Shown here one piece after another: positions 15,387 to 23,887 of a stretch of DNA of 33,160 bases (positions within the stretch are counted from its first letter, which is position 1; every line of letters begins with the position of its first letter). Made by a program: the position numbers and the translations under genes. Under the pieces are notes generated by a model. It did no database searches. It had not been told where the DNA came from and saw only the letters and a program-made list of their open reading frames with translations. This DNA comes from Phormidesmis sp. RL_2_1. GTDB taxonomy: Bacteria; Cyanobacteriota; Cyanobacteriia; Phormidesmidales; Phormidesmidaceae. The stretch is from assembly GCA_012033015.1 (NCBI GenBank), contig JAAUPS010000025.1, positions 1 through 33,160 of the forward strand. The letters run 5' to 3'.

Positions 15387-16445
15387 TTACGGCGTAGGAG
15401 AAGTCAGTACATCCGTTGCGATCGCACAGGCACTAGATTTCTCCTGCACAACGGTATCGCGCGCAATTTGAACCTCTTCAGGATATAAACTCATCCACTG
15501 CTCCAACTGTTTCTGTGCAGGTGCAAAGTAAGTAGAGCCGGTTGAAATTGAGCAAAATGCTCTCATCGTAGCAACCCATCGGCTGTTTCGAGCATTCTCT
15601 ATGCCGCTATCAAACAAGTCTCTATCAGAGATTGACGCATTGTTGTTCAAGTTGTTCGCATTATTCGCACTCACGCGTACGGAATTTCTCACCTCAGCAT
15701 TATTAATCGTTTCAGCCTCTGAATTTGCCAACGCTGGGCTATTAGGCGTCCTGAAATAAGACGATATTGCTGCCCCCATCCACACTAGGCCACAGGCCGC
15801 TAGTGCTAGTTTCCAGTACAGTCCAAATGCAGAAGCTGACTTATCATCCATTCGCCAGCCACTGGTAAATAGACCCCGGTGACGGGCGCGATTGACAATA
15901 GCGACAGGGCGAGTAATTCCCGGAAGCTGTTGTTCTACCCAAGCCAAGTCGAAAATTTTAGGGTATAAAGCATTAGCAACCCGCAACTGTCCATCTTCCA
16001 AACGAATCAAGCCAGAACGCAGCAACACATCCTGCTCAGGGCTATTATTGGCGGGTACCGTTTTTCGCTGCAAAATTTGTATGTACAAAATCAAGAGAGA
16101 ATCTCTTCTATCATAGTCCAGAAGAATCTTGCTTATTTCTTCTAAATGCTTGGCCGCTGTGCTGCGCTTCCAGTCATCAATAATATTGCTTTGAATAACA
16201 CGATCAACAATAGCGCTTGCTTCGCTCTCACTAATGCCAACAACAGACGCTTTGTCCATTCCTCGAGAGAGATGTTGAATGACATAATTGCAAACTATCT
16301 GCGTCAGAAAAGGCTGCTCACCCACCCACTCTTGAATGCGCTCAACAATCACAGGTACGGCGTAGGCGTCAACTTTTGGGAACATTGCTTCCCAAAACTC
16401 TGATAGTACCAAAGAAAGCCCGCTTTTAGGGGTATTTGCATTCAT
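15387..16445 (-). CDS. Protein resembling the C-terminal part of AAA-like (pfam14516-type) cyanobacterial proteins
   Basis: 352 residues. The start matches the region that normally follows an AAA-like ATPase core: VIVERIQEWVGEQPFLTQIVC, a helical segment ending NIIDDWKRS, ILLDYDRRDSLLILYIQILQ, then SGLIRLEDGQLRVANALYPKIFDLAWVE, a winged-helix-like block. No Walker A or B is present, so the ATPase half is missing. A membrane span follows at about 208–231 (YWKLALAACGLVWMGAAISS), then an Asn-rich stretch (NNANNLNNNAS) and an extracytoplasmic C-terminal helical domain. ATG 16445. Role unknown; family proteins are linked to signalling or conflict systems. The stop is 40 bases from the IS end. Confidence 0.65.
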   Translation of the reverse strand: MNANTPKSGLSLVLSEFWEAMFPKVDAYAVPVIVERIQEWVGEQPFLTQIVCNYVIQHLSRGMDKASVVGISESEASAIVDRVIQSNIIDDWKRSTAAKHLEEISKILLDYDRRDSLLILYIQILQRKTVPANNSPEQDVLLRSGLIRLEDGQLRVANALYPKIFDLAWVEQQLPGITRPVAIVNRARHRGLFTSGWRMDDKSASAFGLYWKLALAACGLVWMGAAISSYFRTPNSPALANSEAETINNAEVRNSVRVSANNANNLNNNASISDRDLFDSGIENARNSRWVATMRAFCSISTGSTYFAPAQKQLEQWMSLYPEEVQIARDTVVQEKSSACAIATDVLTSPTP

Positions 16446-16672
16446 GACGTGAGCGACTCCCAGCTTCGACTAATTAACAAAAGCTCCAACCATTTTTCGT
16501 ATTATCTCTCTGCCTTGGATAAAACCATATGAAGTAAGTGTAAGTATTATTTATACCAACTGAGCCACTTATCAATATGACATCTCTCAATGTTTCTTGC
16601 TAAGGTTACGTTATTTTTTACACATAATATGTTTAAGTATATGTAGCTGTACTGATAAGCTCAGCTCATCTT

Positions 16673-16706
16673 AAATGCCCCAAGAATGCCTTAGGAATGC
16701 CTCAAG
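16673..16706. repeat. 11–12-bp tandem repeat x3
   Basis: Units AAATGCCCCAAG, AATGCCTTAGG and AATGCCTCAAG follow one another directly. Confidence 0.7.
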
Positions 16707-16749
16707 AGGGGGATGTAATCGCTGCGATTGCGCCTTTCAAAGAGCAGAA

Positions 16750-16890
16750 TATAGCTTTGATCACTTGGCTGAGGTACAGCCTGCTGGCTGTACCTCAGCC
16801 AAGTGACAACGGGCCAATCGACGGCGTGTAGCCGTTGGCATAGCCTCGCCGTCGGCGTTATGCATCTGGCACAAGCTATAGTTCGCTATA
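16750..16890. mobile_element. MITE/REP-like repeat, copy C, with 20-bp perfect hairpin
   Basis: Starts TATAGCTTTGATCACTTGG and ends with two GCTATA motifs (16875, 16885). The arms 16762–16781 and 16786–16805 are perfectly complementary over 20 bases around a 4-base loop; the left arm reads CACTTGGCTGAGG and is shared with copy A. A second, GC-rich palindrome (GACGGCG … CGCCGTC, about 16819–16855) of the type common in cyanobacterial genomes lies inside. Confidence 0.7.
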
Positions 16891-16971
16891 TTTCGCCGTG
16901 TATCGTCACATGCAGCGCATTGTGGCTGTTTTGAAGTAGGCATTAAAATGCTGCTGTCAGTCAACGATGTC

Positions 16972-17035
16972 TGACATCTTTATCTCCTGACATCTTTATC
17001 TCCTGGCATCTTTATCTCCTGGCATCTTTATCTCA
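16972..17035. repeat. 16-bp tandem repeat x4
   Basis: TGRCATCTTTATCTCC at 16972, 16988, 17004 and 17020; units 1–2 have A and units 3–4 have G at position 3. Confidence 0.92.
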
Positions 17036-17198
17036 ACGCTATTTCAGTAAAACAAAAAACAATTTGAACATAACTATTCTGAAATACGTACATATTACTT
17101 GGGAAAAAATCTGGGAAGCTGTCATCACCTGGAGATATTACCGCTCATTTTTTTGATGGAGTACGCTTAACTTAAGGCTAGCTATTCAGTTAAGCAGT

Positions 17199-17250
17199 CT
17201 GCTTAATGGGCCTGCTTAATGGGCATTCTTAACGGGCATTCTTAACGGGC
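17199..17250. repeat. 13-bp tandem repeat x4
   Basis: CTGCTTAATGGGC twice (17199, 17212) then ATTCTTAACGGGC twice (17225, 17238), followed by a degenerate fifth unit. Confidence 0.9.
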
Positions 17251-17270
17251 ATTCTCTAGCGGCTACTCTT

Positions 17271-17306
17271 CTTTTAGGTCTTTTAGGTCTTTTAGGTCTT
17301 TTAGGT
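17271..17306. repeat. 9-bp tandem repeat x4
   Basis: CTTTTAGGT four times without a mismatch (17271, 17280, 17289, 17298). Confidence 0.92.
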
Positions 17307-17548
17307 GGCATTGAGAGGTTAAGTACTTTAAGTGAAGCATTGTTTTTCTTATTCTATTTTTGTATTTTAAGTTACCTCGCACTCCACTATTTCAGCCTGT
17401 GATTAGCTTAGCCTTACTTTTCCTGATCTCTTTTCTTAACAAAACAATGTAGCCAAAGCTATAGATTTGTAGAGACTTGCTTCACGAATGAATTTAAGTG
17501 ATCCAAGATACAGAAAAATTAAGGTTGTTGCTTATTTTAAAGCCCCTA

Positions 17549-18706
17549 ATGGATACAGCCAAAAGAATCGGTATTTTGACCAGTGGAGGAGATTGCGCTG
17601 GTTTAAATGCTGTGATCAGAGCCGTTACTCGCTGCGCTATCGAGGTATACGGGTGGGAAGTGTTTGGTATTAACAAAGCGACCCATGGACTCATGTCTCG
17701 TCCGCCACAAGCCATTCAGTTGAGAACACAACAAGTCGATCCTTATTTAACAATGGGCGGTACCTTTTTAGGGACAACAACTAAAGGGGATCCTTTTGCT
17801 TTTCCGATGGCTAACGGTTCTTTAATCGATAGATCTGAAGAGATTATTGAAGGCTATCACCAGCTAGGATTAGATGCTTTGATCGGCATTGGTGGTGATG
17901 GTAGCTTGGCCATTTTAAGAAAGCTCGCTCAGCAGGGTGGTATCAACCTAGTGGGTATCCCCAAAACGATTGATAATGATGTCGGTATTACAGAGCGTTC
18001 CATTGGATTCGATACAGCCGTTAATATTGCCACAGAAGCGATTGATCGGCTACATTTTACTGCGGCAAGCCACAGCCGAGTCATGATTGTAGAAGTGATG
18101 GGCCGAGATGCCGGGCATATTGCTCTCAATGCAGGTATTGCAGGCGGTGCCAATATTATTCTTATTCCTGAGATTCCCTATGCATTAACAGATATTTGCC
18201 ATCACATCAAGCAGCGACAGGCAGATGGATGTGATTACTCTATTGCCGTTGTTTCAGAAGCCGTTCGGACAGAATCTGGTGCTTTGATTGAAAAAGGCCA
18301 CTTCGCAGATTGCCGTCTTGGCGGGATTGGACAATATCTTTCAGAGCGACTTTCAGCGATGAGCGATGTTGAAACCCGAGTGACGGTGCTTGGCCATACT
18401 CAGCGCGGCGGTATTTCATCTCCTTTAGATCGAATTTTAGCTTCAGCATTCGGTGTGGCGGCTGTTGATTTGATTGCTCAAGCACAATATGATCGAATGG
18501 TTATTTGGCAAGATCGTTCAGTTCAATCTGTGCCGATTGCCGACGCAATTAAAGACTATCGTGCAGTTGATCCTCAAGGTACTTTGGTGAAAACGGCTAG
18601 GGGGTTAGGTATTTGTTTAGGCGATCAGTTAGGAAACCAGTGTGAAAACGCTCGTCAAAGCAACAGTGCTCCGGCAGCTTTGGCCACTGCCGTTATTACA
18701 ACGTGA
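17549..18706 (+). CDS. pfkA: 6-phosphofructokinase
   Basis: Phosphorylates fructose 6-phosphate to fructose 1,6-bisphosphate in glycolysis. 385 residues from ATG 17549 (MDTAKRIGILTSGGDCAGLN); a GTG frame 17 codons upstream is open but its residues are not family-like. Motifs in order: TSGGDCAGLN (phosphate donor), IGGDGSLAI, PKTIDNDV (catalytic Asp base), MGRDAGH and LGHTQRGG. The nucleotide-site Gly (GGDGS) points to ATP use, whereas Lys before TIDND is the state also found in PPi-type enzymes; this Gly/Lys combination is common in cyanobacterial and other group-III enzymes, so ATP is likely but the donor is not proven. Convergent with tex. Confidence 0.95.
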   Translation: MDTAKRIGILTSGGDCAGLNAVIRAVTRCAIEVYGWEVFGINKATHGLMSRPPQAIQLRTQQVDPYLTMGGTFLGTTTKGDPFAFPMANGSLIDRSEEIIEGYHQLGLDALIGIGGDGSLAILRKLAQQGGINLVGIPKTIDNDVGITERSIGFDTAVNIATEAIDRLHFTAASHSRVMIVEVMGRDAGHIALNAGIAGGANIILIPEIPYALTDICHHIKQRQADGCDYSIAVVSEAVRTESGALIEKGHFADCRLGGIGQYLSERLSAMSDVETRVTVLGHTQRGGISSPLDRILASAFGVAAVDLIAQAQYDRMVIWQDRSVQSVPIADAIKDYRAVDPQGTLVKTARGLGICLGDQLGNQCENARQSNSAPAALATAVITT

Positions 18707-18718
18707 CGATGATGACCT

Positions 18719-18770
18719 CATAGCGCTTACGCATTAACGGTTTCACCGATTGATAAGGTGTAGCGCTATG
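18719..18770. repeat. Inverted repeat between convergent pfkA and tex
   Basis: CATAGCGCT (18719–18727) and AGCGCTATG (18762–18770) are perfect 9-base arms around 34 bases. There is no U-run, so it is more likely a tiny MITE-like element or a weak bidirectional terminator than a classical terminator. Confidence 0.55.
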
Positions 18771-18787
18771 TAGCGAACGTCATATTT

Positions 18788-18832
18788 AAGGTCTACGCTT
18801 TGAAGGTCTATGCTTTTAAGGTCTACGCTGGT
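18788..18832. repeat. 15-bp tandem repeat overlapping the tex 3' end
   Basis: AAGGTCTAYGCT plus three variable bases occurs at 18788, 18803 and 18818. The third unit encodes the last residues of Tex (QRRP) with the stop at its edge; the other two lie just downstream. Confidence 0.85.
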
Positions 18833-21215
18833 TAAAACGATGTTTGAGATCTTCTGGATTAAAGGCATTTTTGCCAGCAGGGATATCAGCAGAAGCTGCT
18901 GCGTTTCCAGGCCGTGCAGATCCTCTTGTGCTGTTGACAGAGTCAGTTCTTGTCTTAACGATTGGTTTTCTCTTTTGAGCTGGTGCTTTTTGATCTGCTT
19001 TTTGATCTGCTTTTTGGTTTGTTGATTTTTCGGCGTTGGGTTGTCCGTTGTCTAGTTTCATGCTCAAGCTAATTCTCTTAAGTTTTGCTTGAACGTCTAT
19101 CACTTGCACGCTTACTACTTGGCCCACTTGTACAATCTCTTGAGGATCTTTGACAAACCGATTGGCCATTTGGGAGATGTGGACCAATCCATCTTGATGG
19201 ACACCAATATCTACAAAAGCGCCAAAATTAGCGACATTCGTAACTACTCCTTCTAGGGTCATCCCAGCGCGTAAGTCGCCAATGTCGTTAATGCCTGCGG
19301 CAAACGTTGCATAGGTGAATTGTGCCCTAGGATCTCGGCCCGGTTTTTCTAGCTCACTTAAAATATCTCTGAGTGTGGGCTCCCCGACGGTATCTGTCAC
19401 ATATTTTTTCAGCGGTAGCTGTTTTAGTTTTTCTGCAGCTTGCGGAATGTCTTTGAGCGGTACTTGTAAATCTTGAGCCATAGCTTTGACAATACTGTAG
19501 CTTTCAGGATGTACGGCGGTGTTATCTAAAGGATTGTCACCGTCTCGAATTCGCAAAAAGCCTGCTGCTTGTTCATAGGCTTTGGGGCCGAGTTTGGCTA
19601 CTTTTTTGAGGGTTTTGCGATCGCAAAACCGTCCTGACTGATCGCGAAAGGCCACAATATTATTGGCAATGACCGAACTCACCCCTGAGACATATTGCAA
19701 CAGCTCTCTTGAAGCTGTGTTCAAATCCACCCCCACATAGTTCACACAGCTTTCTACTGTCTCATCTAGCTTTTGCTTCAGCCGCTTTTGATCTACATCA
19801 TGCTGGTACTGCCCGACCCCAATCGACTTGGGATCTAGCTTAACGAGTTCTGCTAACGGATCTTGCAAGCGGCGACCAATACTAATGGCACCGCGTACCG
19901 TAACGTCAAGATCGGGAAATTCTGCGATCGCTACCTCGCTAGCCGAATAAATAGACGCCCCCGATTCATTGACCATCACCTTTGTTGGCTGCCGGGAGAG
20001 TGACCCATGCAACGCCGAAATCACTTCACCGACAAACTCATCTGTTTCCCGACTCGCCGTCCCATTACCAATCGCCACCAGCTCGATGTTGTATTGAGTG
20101 ATCATGCGCGTTAGCACCTTGGCTGCATCTAGGCGACGCCCCGGCCCCGAGTGCGGATAAATTGCCTCATAGGCCAAAAATTGTCCCGTTTCACTAATGG
20201 CTGCCACCTTACAGCCCGTCCGAAAGCCTGGATCGACCCCCAAGGTTGGTTTCATCCCTGCTGGAGCTGTCAGCATCAAATGACGCAAATTTTCAGCAAA
20301 CGTTTGAATCGACTCATCATCGGCCCACGCCTTTTTCTCAGCGATGACCTCATTCGTCAGAGAATTTTTCATCAACCGATTGAAGCCATCTTTCACCATA
20401 TCTGTATAAAACTGACGCAGATGTCTATCTGTTGTTTGTAGCTGAGTATCCAGCAAATACTCTAAAACTTCTGCCTCATCAAAAATCAAAGAAAGCTTGA
20501 GAATACCTTCTTTATCACCTCTGAGCAAAGCCAGCAAATTGTGCGGCGCAATTTTGTTCACCGCCGCCTGGTAGCTGCGGTACATTTCATACTTAGTGGT
20601 GCCCTCAGGATAATCAGACTTGATTTTTGAAACGAACTGGCCTTTACGCAAAAAGAGATTTCGTACATAGGCTCTTAAAGCAGCTTGTTCAGCCATGGCT
20701 TCAGCCAAAATATCAGCAGCACCTTGCAAGGCATCTTCTACTGCAATGACGTCATCGTTAAGATATTGCTGAGCAAGTCCTATCAAATTCGCAGATTTTT
20801 TGGCAGCATTAGCTTGGGAAATTTCAGCGGCTAACGGCGCTAATCCTTTCTCTTTAGCAATAGTCGCACGGGTACGCCGTTTGGGCTTATAGGGCAAGTA
20901 AAGATCCTCAAGTTCGATCTTACTTTGGCACTGCTCTATTTTTGCCTGAAGCTCAGGGGTGAGGGCTGCTTGATTTGCAATTGACTCTAATATGGTCTGT
21001 TTTCGTGCGGCTAGCTCGCTTAAATATGCATAGCGCTCAACCAACTGCCGCAGTTGCACTTCATTGAGTTCACCTGTGCGTTCTTTACGATAACGGGCCA
21101 TAAATGGCACCGTCGCCCCCTCTGACAATAAGGCCAGAGCAGCTTCTACCTGCCATATATGAACAGGAGAGCCGGGAACTGAGAGGTCTTGAACAATCAG
21201 TTGAGCGATGTTCAT
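18816..21215 (-). CDS. tex: Tex-like RNA-binding transcription accessory protein
   Basis: 799 residues, cytosolic. N-terminal helical Tex domain (VPFMARYRKERTGELNE), a YqgF/RNase-H-like domain (LGVDPGFRTGCKVA), helix-hairpin-helix units (DLNTASRELLQYVSGV) and a C-terminal S1 domain (GMTLEGVVTNVANFGAFVDIG … GLVHISQMA). The order and length match the Tex family, which binds nucleic acids and affects transcription and toxin expression in other bacteria. After the S1 domain an extra low-complexity tail of about 80 residues begins with QKADQKADQKA repeats and is rich in Lys, Ser and Ala. ATG 21215; intact frame. Convergent with pfkA. Confidence 0.95.
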   Translation of the reverse strand: MNIAQLIVQDLSVPGSPVHIWQVEAALALLSEGATVPFMARYRKERTGELNEVQLRQLVERYAYLSELAARKQTILESIANQAALTPELQAKIEQCQSKIELEDLYLPYKPKRRTRATIAKEKGLAPLAAEISQANAAKKSANLIGLAQQYLNDDVIAVEDALQGAADILAEAMAEQAALRAYVRNLFLRKGQFVSKIKSDYPEGTTKYEMYRSYQAAVNKIAPHNLLALLRGDKEGILKLSLIFDEAEVLEYLLDTQLQTTDRHLRQFYTDMVKDGFNRLMKNSLTNEVIAEKKAWADDESIQTFAENLRHLMLTAPAGMKPTLGVDPGFRTGCKVAAISETGQFLAYEAIYPHSGPGRRLDAAKVLTRMITQYNIELVAIGNGTASRETDEFVGEVISALHGSLSRQPTKVMVNESGASIYSASEVAIAEFPDLDVTVRGAISIGRRLQDPLAELVKLDPKSIGVGQYQHDVDQKRLKQKLDETVESCVNYVGVDLNTASRELLQYVSGVSSVIANNIVAFRDQSGRFCDRKTLKKVAKLGPKAYEQAAGFLRIRDGDNPLDNTAVHPESYSIVKAMAQDLQVPLKDIPQAAEKLKQLPLKKYVTDTVGEPTLRDILSELEKPGRDPRAQFTYATFAAGINDIGDLRAGMTLEGVVTNVANFGAFVDIGVHQDGLVHISQMANRFVKDPQEIVQVGQVVSVQVIDVQAKLKRISLSMKLDNGQPNAEKSTNQKADQKADQKAPAQKRKPIVKTRTDSVNSTRGSARPGNAAASADIPAGKNAFNPEDLKHRFNQRRP

Positions 21216-21372
21216 AGGTTAAAGATAATGTACAGGCTTGAATTTTAGCATTCCTCAAAAACATAAAAAAATTAGAGCCCGCAGCATAGCTTGTAAGCCC
21301 CTGAAATATACTTAAAATTAACCATGTCGATGGTATTAGCTCGCTTCGGCAAATTTTTCAACGCACTGGACT

Positions 21373-22302
21373 TTAAGGACTAAAAATAGCACCGATCATA
21401 AAGCCAACAGTGCAGGCAATGCATACCGTATAGGGATTCCAACAAATTGACCATTTACCTATAGTTTGATGTTGGTTGTATCTAGCAGTTAGTCTATTTG
21501 TATCAATTATGCTCAGTAAATATACAGGAAAAAAGAACATAGGCTGCCGCATCGACATCAAGAGAACAGCAACTAGAATCAGACCTTTTCCAGTTTGCGT
21601 TAAATAGAAATAACCGCCACCTATAAAACTCAATAAAAGTGCCCTAGCAGGACGTTTTTCTGGGGTCTGAGTATTTGTAAGAGACGCAGAGGGTGGAGAA
21701 ATGGTTTGCGTTTCAACTGAAATTTTTCTTACAACGGTCACTGTTAGAAAAAGCCAAATCGCTGAAATAAACGGGTCGAAAATCAGAAAGAATACGGCAA
21801 ACTTAGCTTCCACTATTTTGCCGACAACACCGCCAACTGAAAAAATCGTCAAGAATGGCTCAACCCAAAGCGTAAACATCGACAGTCCAAATATTACCCA
21901 TAAGGCCTTTTTAGCTCTGTTTTTTGGTGCTGCTTGTTTTGAGGCTAGAGAAACCAGTAAGAAGATGTAAGTTGCGATCGCGCCAAATGAAATCAATGGA
22001 ATAGACGAAGCAACAGCACCAAAAAGACCAACAAACATGAACCCAAATAGCCCAGAGAGCACCTCACTGATCATGTAGTTGATAGGCCCCTGAGGAGACT
22101 GTGCGCTCACTAAGAAGAGAAAAGCAAAACTACACTTGATAACAACCCATATCGAGAAATCTTTTAGAAAATAACTTTTGTAGGGAGGAACTTTTGTGTT
22201 AGCAACCTTATTCCCAGATAACTCCTGAATAACTTGATGAATCATTGTTATTTGTCCTGATAAAGCTTCTATTTTTGTATGCTTCCTGATAACTAGAGAC
22301 AT
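21373..22302 (-). CDS. Multi-span membrane protein, function unknown
   Basis: 309 residues. After a soluble start (to about 45) there are about seven to eight hydrophobic helices, including WVVIKCSFAFLFLVSA, FMFVGLFGAVASSIP, LWVIFGLSMFTLWVEPFL and FAVFFLIFDPFISAIWLFLTV. A Pro/Thr/Ser linker (TISPPSASLTNTQTPEK) joins to a last part, FIGGGYFYLTQTGKGLILVA … YLLSIIDTNRLT, which recalls TM2-type small domains. No Shine-Dalgarno is evident before ATG 22302, and base composition is more AT-rich than its neighbours. I do not recognise the family. It faces away from the metal-transport cluster and follows no clear operon. Confidence 0.7.
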   Translation of the reverse strand: MSLVIRKHTKIEALSGQITMIHQVIQELSGNKVANTKVPPYKSYFLKDFSIWVVIKCSFAFLFLVSAQSPQGPINYMISEVLSGLFGFMFVGLFGAVASSIPLISFGAIATYIFLLVSLASKQAAPKNRAKKALWVIFGLSMFTLWVEPFLTIFSVGGVVGKIVEAKFAVFFLIFDPFISAIWLFLTVTVVRKISVETQTISPPSASLTNTQTPEKRPARALLLSFIGGGYFYLTQTGKGLILVAVLLMSMRQPMFFFPVYLLSIIDTNRLTARYNQHQTIGKWSICWNPYTVCIACTVGFMIGAIFSP

Positions 22303-22523
22303 ATCAAAAGCTTAAAGAATTTCAAGCTTTGAGTCGAAACTTTTGATTGGTCTAATCTTTAACAATCGTCTGGGTATTATTTCATGGAGAGTGAAAAAAA
22401 GTGTGGGAAACGTTGAAAACTCGTTGAGTAGTACAAACGATTTTTTACGAGTTTCTGCTGCCTAATTGGCTTAAATCACAGATTGCGATCACATATTTCA
22501 TACTTTGAAACGCAAGGCGTTGA

Positions 22524-22652
22524 ATGGTGATCGTAAGTAAAATCAAGCTTTCCCACACTTTTTTCGGTCTCGTGTTAGTTTTTAGTCTGGGGCTGTCAGT
22601 GGTGTTGACCGCGTTAGGGCTAATAGATGGTTTACGCAAAGCAAATGTTTAA
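22524..22652 (+). CDS. Possible small single-span membrane peptide
   Basis: ATG 22524 opens 42 residues: a short basic start (MVIVSKIKLSH) then one strong hydrophobic helix (TFFGLVLVFSLGLSVVLTAL) and a charged end (DGLRKANV). AAGGCG lies six bases upstream. Another hydrophobic run (GIVVIGTGIFARSLLQLF, to 22770) follows in a different frame, so it may instead be the remnant of a larger membrane gene. No homologue recognised. Confidence 0.25.
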   Translation: MVIVSKIKLSHTFFGLVLVFSLGLSVVLTALGLIDGLRKANV

Positions 22653-22976
22653 GCAGTTGCCAGCGCCCAAAAGGGAGATCGTAGAATGATTGCCAACGGT
22701 CAGCGCTTGCGGAATCGTCGTCATAGGAACTGGCATCTTTGCCCGGTCGCTGCTACAACTTTTCTAGAAAATAGCGATTGCCCAATCAGACTGTAAGGAA
22801 GTCTGATATAAATCAATCCTACAAGGGGGAAAAGATGCGTTAGCCGTTATCCTTCCAAGTTCATCGCTGTGTAATATTAAATATTTCTAATGCTTCACTT
22901 CCTATACCCCCCAGAGCATTGAGAAGAGATACAATATATTCGATGATTTCATTCGAGCAATAAAAAAAGACATTAG

Positions 22977-23008
22977 GAACTCAATAAAATAAGAACTCAA
23001 TAAAATAA
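22977..23008. repeat. 16-bp tandem duplication in the operon leader
   Basis: GAACTCAATAAAATAA is repeated exactly at 22977 and 22993, 55–85 bases before the lipoprotein start. A TTGAGTAA direct repeat follows closely (about 23019 and 23030). Confidence 0.85.
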
Positions 23009-23062
23009 ATCTTCCCCTTGAGTAACCATTGAGTAAGTAGTCAACAACGTAAACGTAAGGGT

Positions 23063-23887
23063 ATGAGTTTTAGAAGGGTTTTGCAGGTAGCGCCCATTGC
23101 ACTAGCACTTTTAGCCTGTGGCCAAGAGGATACGGTAAATTCTGCTCAGACAGATTCCCCACCTGGCAAGCTGGTCATTACGGCTAATGGGGAGGACTTT
23201 GTGCGCCAGGGCTTTGTCAGCAAAGACGGTTGGCAAATCGATTTCGACAGTGTGTACGTGACACTGGCAGATCTGAAGGCGTACCAGACCGATCCACCGT
23301 TTGAGCCTGAGAAGCAAGTGCAGCCGAAGGCACAGCAAACAGTTGAAGTATCTTCGCCGATCACAGTAGACTTGGCGGCAGGCGATGAAGATGCCGAGCC
23401 AGTTGTGGTAGCAGAGATAGACGATGCCCCTAGCGGCCGTTACAACGCGCTGAGCTGGACAATGGTGCCACCGACAGATGGGCCTGCTGCTGGCTATCCG
23501 TTGATGCTAGTTGGCACCGCGACAAAAGACGGAGAGTCTATTGATTTCCAGCTTCAGATGGATGAGAATCTTGGATTTGTTTGTGGGGACTTTATTGGTG
23601 ATACCCGAAAAGGAATTGTAACTGGTGGGCAAACCGCTGATGTTGAGGCGACCTTCCACTTTGACCACCTTTTCGGCGATGGGGACGCGCCTGCAGATGA
23701 TGAGATCAATACGGGTGCGTTAGGCTTTGAACCCATTGCGGCTTTGGCTGAGAATGGAGCAGTCTCTTTAACTAGTAGCGATCTAGAACAAAACCTTAAC
23801 AAAGAAGATTATAAAACGTTGCAAACACTCTTGCCCAGTTTGGGTCACGTAGGAGAAGGCCATTGCGAAGAAACGCTCTTGAATTAA
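23063..23887 (+). CDS. Lipoprotein heading the nickel/cobalt transport operon
   Basis: 274 residues. Lipoprotein signal MSFRRVLQVAPIALALLACGQ with lipidated Cys19, so it should be anchored outside the cytoplasmic membrane. The mature part is acidic and beta-rich: FVSKDGWQIDFDSVYVTLAD, TVDLAAGDEDAEP, AGYPLMLVGTATKDGESIDF. Two His/Asp-rich motifs stand out: ATFHFDHLFGDGDAP and, near the C-terminus, LGHVGEGHCEE. They look like metal ligands, and the gene overlaps the next one by 25 bases, so a role in metal capture or delivery to the CbiM/NikM transporter is a reasonable inference. I faintly recall related lipoproteins elsewhere, without assigned function. ATG 23063 is preceded by GTAAGGG. Confidence 0.8.
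   Translation: MSFRRVLQVAPIALALLACGQEDTVNSAQTDSPPGKLVITANGEDFVRQGFVSKDGWQIDFDSVYVTLADLKAYQTDPPFEPEKQVQPKAQQTVEVSSPITVDLAAGDEDAEPVVVAEIDDAPSGRYNALSWTMVPPTDGPAAGYPLMLVGTATKDGESIDFQLQMDENLGFVCGDFIGDTRKGIVTGGQTADVEATFHFDHLFGDGDAPADDEINTGALGFEPIAALAENGAVSLTSSDLEQNLNKEDYKTLQTLLPSLGHVGEGHCEETLLN

Larger units (their letters stand above)
16446..17497. other. 1.05-kb gene-free region ahead of pfkA
   Basis: No open frame here looks protein-like. The region holds MITE copy C with a long hairpin, four separate short tandem arrays (listed individually), and AT-rich DNA that must include the promoters of the minus-strand AAA-like-related gene and of plus-strand pfkA. Confidence 0.7.
22303..23062. other. 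760-bp region between divergent genes
   Basis: Holds a possible 42-residue membrane peptide (22524–22652), a perfect 8-base stem ATCAGACT/AGTCTGAT with 7-base loop (22785–22807), and a 16-bp tandem duplication GAACTCAATAAAATAA (22977, 22993). The promoter of the metal-transport operon should be here. I find neither a cobalamin-riboswitch B12 box nor a NikR-type dyad. Confidence 0.6.

Noticed and set aside
16972-17306. CRISPR array upstream of pfkA
   Set aside because: Direct tandem repeats of 9–16 bp with no unique spacers.
22660-23062. Cobalamin or nickel/cobalt riboswitch ahead of the ECF operon
   Set aside because: I could not find a B12 box or the paired helices expected; the only hairpin is a short 8-base stem.
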